Of a stretch of DNA of 12,250 nt, positions 6,524 through 12,250 are shown piece by piece. This DNA comes from JADHUC01 sp964617665 (GTDB lineage: Bacteria; Planctomycetota; Planctomycetia; Pirellulales; Pirellulaceae): NCBI GenBank assembly GCA_964617665.1, contig CAZUAH010000421.1, positions 1 to 12,250 on the forward strand. Reading direction: 5' to 3'. Below the pieces are notes generated by a model. The model searched no databases and was not told where the DNA came from. It saw only the letters and a list, made by a program, of their open reading frames with translations. Position numbers and translations under genes: made by a program. How positions within the stretch are numbered: the stretch's first letter is position 1; each line of letters starts with the position of its first letter.

Positions 6524-8383
6524 ATGACGGAGAAAACGATGTTGCGAGGTAATAGAACAACTCTGTATCGCCACGGTTTGGTGATCTTGCTTGCCGGAGT
6601 CGTTATCGGATGGAGCCAAGCGGGAATGGCACAGGGCCAACCGCAATATGCGGTGCTTCCAATCGATGAGCAACTACAACCGGCTGATAGCGTCATTGAT
6701 GCGAACACGCCCGAGGAAGACAAGAAGAAGATCCGGGCCGCGATACAGTGGAAGGGGAAACTGCAGATCGGCATCGCCGCCATTCGACGCGGCTCACCGC
6801 CAAGGGCTCTGGACAACGAGAGCAATAAGGCAAATTTTGATCAGTGGTTCAAGGGGTACTACTTTGCCACTCTGACTCATCCAGAACATCTTTCGGAGTG
6901 GCCAAAGAGGCGTCAGGAGTTCCTCAAGAGGATGGAACAGACAAACGCTCCCGACGTACATGAGCATCTGCGCACTCTGACCCGACAGGTTATGTTGACC
7001 ATCGTCAAGGGCAACTTCCATCCGGTGGCGCGGTACAACGCAATGCTGTTCCTAGGCCAGTTGAATGACACCGAAGCTACGTTGATAGGGCAAAAAAAGA
7101 GCCCACCCATTCCCTTCACTCAAGGTTTGGGGGACGCGATCCAGGAATACAATGATCCAAAACAGATAGATGCGGTCCGAGTCGCTGCACTGGTGACGAT
7201 GCTGCGTCATGCGCGCATTGACCGTCAATTAGTGGATACGCCGTCGCCATTGGGGGCTCTTAGAGGTCAGATGGGCAATCTGGCATTTAGCCTCGTCAAG
7301 ACGAAGGAGGCACCGGACGGGCGGAGCCAAGAAGGCCATGATTGGATGCGACGTCGGGCAATCGAGATCCTGGGAGAGTTGGGGAATCCCGGCGGAAACG
7401 GAGAAGTCAGTTCCGCCTTGCTGGCCGTCCTTAACGACGACCAGACTCCCATATCGCTTCGATGTTCTGCTGCAGAGGCCCTGGCCCAACTCAAATACGC
7501 GGCCGCCGGAACTATCAACGTTGCGGAAACTGCCAAGAGTATGGGTAAGGTCGCTGCTCACGCCTGCTATGACGAGATTCGTCGCGTGGAGGCACAACAG
7601 GAACGCGAACAGACGGCCCAAGATGCAACTATTGGCGGCTCCACCATGGGAGGAATGTACGGCGGCGCGTCATCGGGAATGTTCGGGACGCCGTCGATAG
7701 GCGGAACGACTGCTCCAGATCCCCTCGCTTACCGAATTGCCTTGACTCGTCGTCGCGTGAAGCATCGAGCGATGTCGATCAAGAAGGCATTGGTTGGTGA
7801 GGAAAAGAAGAAAAGGAGACCGGTCGCATTCGCAGGGTTCGACAAACCCGAGGCCAAGACTGACGGATCGACTCCGGCCGAAGAGGAGGAGGAGTTGAGC
7901 GGGATTCTGGCTGTGGCCGAAAACGACACGGACCGAGAGTACGTCCGGAAAGTTGCTGAGCAGGTGGGTTTCATTATTGGCCAAGTGGACGATGATAGCT
8001 TCAAGGACCTCACATCGCTGGTTTCGGAAATACGCAAGAAGGTCCGAGAAATGGAGCAAGCGTGCGGCATCGTCGTCAATGTGGATGAGATGGAAGTCGA
8101 ATCGAAGGAGGCGGAGGGGCTGTTGGACGATCCGTTGAAGGATCTAGGCAGCGGTCTCGGTGGAATACCGTCGGTAGATCCGGCAATGCCGCCGGATGGC
8201 ACCACGGGAAAGACGCCACATGGTCCGGAAGGAAAGCCCCCCGTCGCTCCGGCGAAGAAGGACGCGGTTGTGCCGCCTGCAACGACGCCGGTTACTCCGC
8301 CGGTAAAGGGGCCAGTCGTGCCCCCGGCAACGACACCAGTCGCGCCGTCGCCGAAAAAAGTGGCTCCAGCCATTCAACCATAG
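6524..8383 (+). CDS. Exported HEAT-repeat-like protein with Gly/Met-rich insert and Pro/Thr/Ala-rich tail
   Basis: I do not recognise a named family. The 619-residue product starts with a Sec-type signal peptide: basic N-region (RGNRTTLYRHG), hydrophobic core (LVILLAGVVIGW) and a likely cleavage after GMA at about residue 36, so it is probably exported. Residues about 219-345 contain paired amphipathic helices such as 'RRRAIEILGELG' and 'LRCSAAEALAQL', typical of HEAT or armadillo scaffolds. A Gly/Met-rich insert (about 371-395) follows, then an acidic and Lys-rich region, and a low-complexity tail from about 551 in which VVPPATTPV occurs twice. No catalytic motif is visible; a structural or binding role in the periplasm is inferred. 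AGGAGG (6502-6507) lies rather far (16 nt) from ATG 6524; a second in-frame ATG at 6539 has GGAG 6 nt before it and is a fair alternative. Planctomycetes encode many such exported scaffold proteins. Confidence 0.85.
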   Translation: MTEKTMLRGNRTTLYRHGLVILLAGVVIGWSQAGMAQGQPQYAVLPIDEQLQPADSVIDANTPEEDKKKIRAAIQWKGKLQIGIAAIRRGSPPRALDNESNKANFDQWFKGYYFATLTHPEHLSEWPKRRQEFLKRMEQTNAPDVHEHLRTLTRQVMLTIVKGNFHPVARYNAMLFLGQLNDTEATLIGQKKSPPIPFTQGLGDAIQEYNDPKQIDAVRVAALVTMLRHARIDRQLVDTPSPLGALRGQMGNLAFSLVKTKEAPDGRSQEGHDWMRRRAIEILGELGNPGGNGEVSSALLAVLNDDQTPISLRCSAAEALAQLKYAAAGTINVAETAKSMGKVAAHACYDEIRRVEAQQEREQTAQDATIGGSTMGGMYGGASSGMFGTPSIGGTTAPDPLAYRIALTRRRVKHRAMSIKKALVGEEKKKRRPVAFAGFDKPEAKTDGSTPAEEEEELSGILAVAENDTDREYVRKVAEQVGFIIGQVDDDSFKDLTSLVSEIRKKVREMEQACGIVVNVDEMEVESKEAEGLLDDPLKDLGSGLGGIPSVDPAMPPDGTTGKTPHGPEGKPPVAPAKKDAVVPPATTPVTPPVKGPVVPPATTPVAPSPKKVAPAIQP

Positions 8384-8419
8384 CGCAGCCTAGCCACGGG
8401 GTGTAGTATCGCAGGTTGG

Positions 8420-8529
8420 GCGACCGGCAGATGAGAACATACCGTAGTGGGATTCGCCAGAATCCCCGCATAGCGGCTGGAATTCTGGCGAAATCCACTA
8501 CAGCGGGTAAGAACCTATCTGCCGCTCGC
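8420..8529. repeat. Nested palindromic element filling the junction of two convergent genes
   Basis: An outer inverted repeat of 13 bp (8420-8432 against 8517-8529, 12 of 13 matching) surrounds an inner hairpin whose arms are 8444-8465 and 8479-8501. The inner arms begin GTAGTGG and share TTCGCCAGAAT, with a loop of about 13 nt. The element takes up most of the 147 bp between the stop of the HEAT-like gene (8383) and the stop of the helicase gene (8531). It contains no reading frame. It probably folds in RNA from either strand and so may stop transcription in both directions, though there is no long T-run. Confidence 0.75.
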
Positions 8530-8530
8530 C

Positions 8531-10939
8531 TTATGCGTCAGTCTGCTCCGCCTGGGCAGCGTGTTCCAATGCTTTGTCCGTACTGGTCGGATCGACGCCT
8601 CGGCAGGTCGCTGTCAGGCGGTCGACAATGTCTCTCAGGTCGGCTGTCCACTCCTCTTTGGTAACGTCCGGCGGACATAGTTGTGCGAATTCGACAGCCA
8701 GGAGTATCAGACGCAGCAAGTGCCGAAAGATCATCCCCTCTTGCTTCTGCAGGCCCTTGCTCGTGACATAGTTGTTGAAATCGCCGCCGAATTCGAGCAC
8801 CTCGCCCGCCGCCCAAACCGATTGCGTGCGGATGTCGTGAACACCAGGAAAATCGTAGTCGAACAGACGACGCAGCTTCTCGGCCAATGTCAACACGAAT
8901 ACGCGTTCTTCTTTCTGAATGAAATCGCGATGGTCGCGTTCGGCCGGTTCCCCCTCGGCCGCGCCCAGTTCCTCTGCCGATGCCAAGCCTAACTGAAGCA
9001 GTTGAACATCCAATCGCGTTGTCGCCAGTGGGCCCGGCGGCAGTTCCTCCTGCGAAGGCACTCGGACCAGTCGCACGACCGATCCCGGAAGCTCCAACAC
9101 GCTTTCCATCGCCTGCAAGCGTTCATTTCGATCGGCTATCCCAAGTTGGTTTATCAGAAAGACGCCGTACAGCGGATTGACGCCGCGCAGCAACGAGAGC
9201 TTCTCCAGATTGGGCGTCGGATGAGCCAACATGGGCTTATACGGTGGCGGCTGGTCGCCAGCATCCTCGGGTGCATTCTCGCTTGGTGGGAGTGCAGAAA
9301 CAACGTCGTCCACAGTCCCCTCTCCCTCAAGGAGAGGGGAGGGTGCGGGGCAAGAAATCTGCGAAGTTTCTTCTGCATTGCCGCTTTGCGCATCTCCACT
9401 CGTCGGTTCGTCTGCTTCTTTCGGCGGCGGTGGGTCCAGTTCGACGTAGCCGGCCGTCCACAGTGTCATCAGCATACGGTCCAGTGCTTTCTGACCAGCT
9501 TCCAGCCGGCGGCTGTCCATCAGCCTCTTCCCGACTAGCGTGCGCAAGCGGTCTACTTCCGGCGAGACTTGCAGCATATGTGCCAGAAGACGCCATGGCA
9601 CGGGGCCCCGGCTGTACAGTTTGCCAGGTGACGCGGCTGCCAGCTTGTCGAATTGTGCCTCGGTCCAATACTGCTGATTTGCCCTGCGTCGCGGCATCTT
9701 CTTCTTCAACTTCTTCTTGGCTTTCCGCAGTCCCGGATCCTTTGTGTCTTCTGGGATCTTGTCGTATTTCTCGCGCCACCTCTCGATCTTCACGTCGTCT
9801 TCGTGGGCCAGGGCGAAAACGTAGCCTTGTTTGTCGTACTGTGGACGGCCCGCGCGGCCGAACATCTGATGCGCCGAACTTGCTTCGACCACCTTCTTCT
9901 TGTCGGGCGGTCCTTTCAGCAAACAGGGCAGGACAACACTACGGGCGGGCAGGTTGACACCGGCGGCGAGCGTCTCGGTGCATATCGCCAGCGAGAGCAA
10001 CTTTCGCTGGAAGAGGTCCTCGACGATTCGGCGATACTTGGGCAGCATTCCGGCGTGGTGTACGCCAACGCCCCGTAGCAGAATCTGTCTCAGCTTTGGG
10101 CCGACACCTTGCGACCACTCGTACTTCTTTAACTCATCAGCAAGTTGGGCTTGCTGACCGTCGACCAAGAGTTTCTTGCCCTTCATCTGTTCGGCAACGG
10201 TCCAACACTCCTCGCGGTTGAAACAGAAAACAAGTGCCGGCGTCCGGCGGGCTTCGTCATCGCCCACGGCCATCTGCTCAAGCTGTTCGGACAGTAACAG
10301 GTCGCCGACCCAGCCGAATGTAAGTGGCACTTTGCGTTCGTCGCTCTGCACCAACTCTAATCGACGGTTGTGGCGGTGTTTGAGCCAACTGACGAATTCG
10401 ACAGAATTCCCCACCGTGGCCGACAACAGCATGAGACGCAATTGCTCCGGCAACAGCCCAAGCGTGAATTCCCAAACAATACCGCGTTGCGGATCGTTGA
10501 AACTGTGAAACTCGTCCATGACGACGGCCGATACGTCATCGAACTCGAACGTCGGGGCCAGTAGCCGATTGAGAAGAATCTCGGCGACGACGACAAGAAT
10601 TGGGGCATCGGGATTAATACGGCGATTGCCCGTGACCAGGCCAATCTTACTGATCCCAAATCCCCAGCGGATGGCCAAGTCCTTAAGTTCATCGAACTTC
10701 TGATCGGTCAACGCGATCAACGGCGTGGTGTAGTACAGACGTTTACCTGTATGCAACGCCTCGAATACAGCCGCCTCGGCGATCAAGGTCTTGCCCATTC
10801 CAGTAGGCGCGCAGACCAAGACTCCTTGTTCAGCCGTAAACCACGCCAGAAGTGCGTCTTCTTGAACCGGATAGGGATCAAACTGCAGTTGGTCGAAGTA
10901 CAGGGCGGCGATGTCGTCTCGCGTCAGTTCGTCGGGCAT
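8531..10939 (-). CDS. Ski2-like DExH-box helicase with a long C-terminal extension
   Basis: The 802-residue product has a full superfamily 2 core: 'PYPVQEDALLAW' Q-motif-like start, Walker A APTGMGKT (44-51), DEFH motif II (142-145), SAT motif III (173-175), TETLAAGVNLPA motif V and HQMFGRAGRP motif VI (357-366). Motifs V and VI closely resemble the Ski2/Mtr4 group, which unwinds RNA (or, for Hel308, DNA) in an ATP-dependent way; which substrate applies here cannot be told. After the core comes a Lys/Arg-rich stretch (KKKLKKKMPRRR), a winged-helix-like region, then a disordered linker at roughly residues 500-570 rich in Pro, Glu and Ser, and a helical C-terminal domain with no family I recognise. 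The linker contains an in-frame hairpin repeat (9317-9339). ATG 10939 is preferred over the TTG at 10945; no Shine-Dalgarno is visible. It stands alone on its strand, next to a gene-free region. Confidence 0.93.
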   Translation of the reverse strand: MPDELTRDDIAALYFDQLQFDPYPVQEDALLAWFTAEQGVLVCAPTGMGKTLIAEAAVFEALHTGKRLYYTTPLIALTDQKFDELKDLAIRWGFGISKIGLVTGNRRINPDAPILVVVAEILLNRLLAPTFEFDDVSAVVMDEFHSFNDPQRGIVWEFTLGLLPEQLRLMLLSATVGNSVEFVSWLKHRHNRRLELVQSDERKVPLTFGWVGDLLLSEQLEQMAVGDDEARRTPALVFCFNREECWTVAEQMKGKKLLVDGQQAQLADELKKYEWSQGVGPKLRQILLRGVGVHHAGMLPKYRRIVEDLFQRKLLSLAICTETLAAGVNLPARSVVLPCLLKGPPDKKKVVEASSAHQMFGRAGRPQYDKQGYVFALAHEDDVKIERWREKYDKIPEDTKDPGLRKAKKKLKKKMPRRRANQQYWTEAQFDKLAAASPGKLYSRGPVPWRLLAHMLQVSPEVDRLRTLVGKRLMDSRRLEAGQKALDRMLMTLWTAGYVELDPPPPKEADEPTSGDAQSGNAEETSQISCPAPSPLLEGEGTVDDVVSALPPSENAPEDAGDQPPPYKPMLAHPTPNLEKLSLLRGVNPLYGVFLINQLGIADRNERLQAMESVLELPGSVVRLVRVPSQEELPPGPLATTRLDVQLLQLGLASAEELGAAEGEPAERDHRDFIQKEERVFVLTLAEKLRRLFDYDFPGVHDIRTQSVWAAGEVLEFGGDFNNYVTSKGLQKQEGMIFRHLLRLILLAVEFAQLCPPDVTKEEWTADLRDIVDRLTATCRGVDPTSTDKALEHAAQAEQTDA
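9317..9339. repeat. Hairpin repeat read in frame inside the helicase linker
   Basis: CCCCTCTCC (9317-9325) and GGAGAGGGG (9331-9339) form a perfect 9-bp stem with a 5-nt loop. On the minus strand it is translated within the helicase as PAPSPLLEGEG, in the middle of the Pro/Glu/Ser-rich linker. A related stem, CTCTCCC and GGGAGAG, is found in the noncoding region at 11233-11249. The simplest reading is that a small mobile palindrome landed in a tolerant linker without breaking the frame. Confidence 0.65.
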
Positions 10940-11026
10940 GGGCAATCACTTATCAAATCAGCAAAGTATCGTTCGAGAGATAACGGACCGTTGTACCCTC
11001 GCGCAAATGGAGATCGTGCGGCTTCC

Positions 11027-11202
11027 AGCCCGGATTATTCATGAGCCGCTTTGGCGCTAGCCGCGGTTCTCGTAGATGCTGACAGAACCGTGGCTAGCGC
11101 CAAAACGGCTAATCTGCAAACTGCTATTCGCCTTCTCTAGGTAAGCCATCATGCGCCAACGAGCTAGGCGACTATACTCCATCTTCATGAATAATCCGGG
11201 CT
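11027..11202. repeat. Palindromic element with 18-bp perfect inverted ends and an internal 30-bp hairpin
   Basis: AGCCCGGATTATTCATGA at 11027-11044 is exactly inverted at 11185-11202. Immediately inside the left end a long hairpin is formed by 11041-11070 and 11084-11113 (27 of 30 positions pair, one more as G-U, with a 13-nt loop); its centre contains GGCGCTAGCC. The right hairpin arm ends in AAAACGGCTAATCT, which also occurs at 5531-5544. No coding content is visible. The size of 176 bp and the precise ends suggest a miniature non-autonomous mobile element; the partner transposase is not in this window. Confidence 0.75.
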
Positions 11203-11232
11203 AGGTTGTTGTGTTTCCTGCATTTTCCTTCA

Positions 11233-11327
11233 CTCTCCCTTTGGGAGAGTCGAGCCGTAGGCTCGGAGAGGGCTCTCTTCATGCACCCTGGCCTACGACC
11301 CGACCCTCCCGCTCACCGCGGGAGGGT
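11233..11327. repeat. Three consecutive hairpins
   Basis: The stems are CTCTCCC/GGGAGAG (11233-11239 and 11243-11249), CGAGCC/GGCTCG (11251-11256 and 11260-11265) and ACCCTCCCGC/GCGGGAGGGT (11303-11312 and 11318-11327). All three are perfect and have short loops of 3 to 5 nt. The first is related to the hairpin read inside the helicase gene at 9317-9339. The arrangement looks like a composite intergenic repeat and not a regulatory site of a nearby gene, since none is close. Confidence 0.65.
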
Positions 11328-11598
11328 GATGTCTTGCGTAAGCCGCATGACCTCAATGGGCAGAGGGCGGTGAGAGGGGCCGAAAACGGGTCAGGCATTT
11401 CTGGAGCGATCCAACGTCAGCGTACAAGCCGCGCGCGTACTGCGGAACGTCTTGGCCGCGTTCGTTCCCACAAGGAGGATATCATGCGCTCATCAGACGG
11501 GATAGTCACCAAGGCTTGACCTCGCCTAGTTCGTGATCATGAACTACCAGCTGTGCTGGCGAGAATTGGCAAGGTTCGACCGCTTCCTGTGTTTCGAT

Positions 11599-11854
11599 AC
11601 CGCGAAGCGGTTTGACATCGTAGCCCAGGGTAAGCGGCGCAGCCGCGCCACCCTGGGTTAGGGTGGATCCAACCAACGAACCCTGAAAGGGTTCCACAAG
11701 GGTCCGCGATTGTGCAACCTTTCAGGGCTGGTCTTTCTCTGTCCAGGTTACCCAGGGTGTCGCACCACGGCTGCGCCGTGTCGCTTGCCCTGGGCTACGT
11801 TGTGTGACCCAGTTGGGGTCACGTCGTGACGATGCAGGCTCCTCTCAGGAGCCT
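11599..11854. repeat. Large nested palindrome flanked by small hairpins
   Basis: CGTAGCCCAGGG (11619-11630) and CCCTGGGCTACG (11788-11799) form a perfect 12-bp outer stem. Inside, each arm carries its own GC-rich hairpin closed by CCCAGGGT-type ends (11624-11657 on the left, 11751-11794 on the right), and these two hairpins are inverted copies of each other. At the centre 11681-11699 pairs with 11710-11727, including a perfect CCCTGAAAGG/CCTTTCAGGG. Smaller hairpins flank it: ACCGC/GCGGT (11599-11611), GTGACCC/GGGTCAC (11804-11822) and AGGCTCCT/AGGAGCCT (11836-11854). The whole can fold into a branched RNA or cruciform. No protein is convincingly encoded. Confidence 0.75.
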
Positions 11855-12138
11855 TCCTCATCTGTCGCGGTGGTCACGCAATCCAACGGCTCTGGCGCCG
11901 TACTTTGTCGTCACCCCGAGAAAGGAAAGAGAAATCGCGATAACGGCCGTCAGCTTTCTCCCATCGGTTTGAAAAAGCAGCGTGTCGCGTCAATCATACT
12001 GCTTGCAACGGGGCAGAGCCCGCCTTCCCTTGCGAATTTCTTTACAGTCCCGAGACCTGAGACTAGGATGAAACCGATACTTTTGAGGTGGGCTGAACAG
12101 CCCAACTTGGCTGCCGCGTACTTTGGAGCGAAGTCACC

Positions 12139-12250
12139 ATGAGATTGCGTGATGTAAGACGCCGTGTACGGCGATCCAGACGTTCTCGCTGGTCCCGTCT
12201 TCTTCCGCGAAGGCACCCGTCGAGCAGTTGCTGGACCAGCGATTTCGTCT
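12139..12250 (+). CDS. Possible Arg-rich hypothetical protein, N-terminal part only
   Basis: An ATG at 12139 opens a frame that stays open to the end of the window (37 complete codons). The first part is very rich in Arg (MRLRDVRRRVRRSRRSRW), after which it loses clear character. GGAG lies about 10 nt upstream of the ATG. Arg-rich N-termini occur before the signal segment of some large planctomycete surface proteins, which is the only reason to take it seriously; no hydrophobic segment is seen yet. In another frame the last bases read 'KAPVEQLLDQRF', so the real frame may differ. It could equally be noncoding. Confidence 0.22.
   Translation, partial: MRLRDVRRRVRRSRRSRWSRLLPRRHPSSSCWTSDFV

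Larger units (their letters stand above)
10940..12138. other. Gene-free region with a cluster of palindromic repeats
   Basis: No reading frame here has a recognisable domain, and the longest ones cross the hairpins described separately. From the helicase start rightward the region holds the element at 11027-11202, three tandem hairpins at 11233-11327, an unassigned part at about 11328-11598, the nested palindrome at 11599-11854, and an unassigned part at 11855-12138 with one 6-bp hairpin (TGGGCT at 12089-12094, AGCCCA at 12099-12104). A reading frame at 11804-12142 begins inside the palindrome and has no visible domain. The promoter of the helicase must lie at the left end, but I see no clear -35/-10 pair. 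Confidence 0.7.

Noticed and set aside
9244..9957. A 237-codon plus-strand frame opposite the helicase
   Set aside because: It is antisense to the helicase motif and linker region and has no recognisable domain.
11041..11113. Intrinsic terminator
   Set aside because: The hairpin is strong but lies upstream of the helicase, has no T-run, and no gene ends into it.
11506..11697. Minus-strand frame translating to 'LVGSTLTQGGAAAPLTLGYDVKPLRG'
   Set aside because: It is the translation of the hairpin repeats. Peptides of this kind are, as far as I recall, often annotated by mistake in planctomycete genomes.
11027..11854. CRISPR array
   Set aside because: The repeats are palindromes of different sequence and spacing, with no regular repeat-spacer pattern and no cas genes.
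11950..12216. An 88-codon minus-strand frame near the right end
   Set aside because: No domain, poor start context, and composition unlike the real genes here; not enough support to call it.

Overview
The window reads as chromosomal DNA of a planctomycete, most like the Pirellulales side of the phylum, probably from a draft or metagenome assembly since there is a 10-N gap at 5460-5469. The assignment is inferred from the company of genes rather than from a marker: a Ser/Thr kinase with the N-terminal region typical of planctomycete kinases, a stomatin/prohibitin-like (SPFH) protein with a Gly/Ala/Met-rich linker, a secreted HEAT-like protein with a Pro/Thr/Ala tail, loose operon structure, moderately high GC, and many miniature palindromic repeats between genes.

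Layout. 89-1510 (-) encodes an SPFH-domain protein. Divergent from it, across 142 bp, is recG (1653-3746, +), followed by a Ser/Thr kinase fused to a degenerate receiver-like domain (about 3855-5324, +). The kinase converges on a family 4 uracil-DNA glycosylase (5613-6347, -); the junction holds a palindromic element whose core is replaced by homopolymer runs and the assembly gap. Divergent from the glycosylase is an exported HEAT-like protein (6524-8383, +). This converges on a large Ski2-like DExH helicase (8531-10939, -), and the 147-bp junction is almost filled by another palindromic element. From about 10946 to the right end there is no convincing complete gene. That 1.3 kb is a cluster of hairpin-forming repeats, with one possible partial Arg-rich gene running off the window at 12139.

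Functionally this is housekeeping and accessory chromosome. Two DNA repair enzymes (RecG branch migration, uracil excision) sit with a nucleic-acid helicase, a signalling kinase and two proteins of unknown job; neighbouring genes are mostly divergent or convergent, so no multi-gene operon is evident apart from a possible recG-kinase pair. I see no defence system, CRISPR array, transposase, tRNA or rRNA. The most unusual material is the set of palindromic elements: both convergent gene junctions carry one, another is read in frame inside the helicase linker, two separate elements share an identical 14-mer, and one nested palindrome spans about 180 nt.
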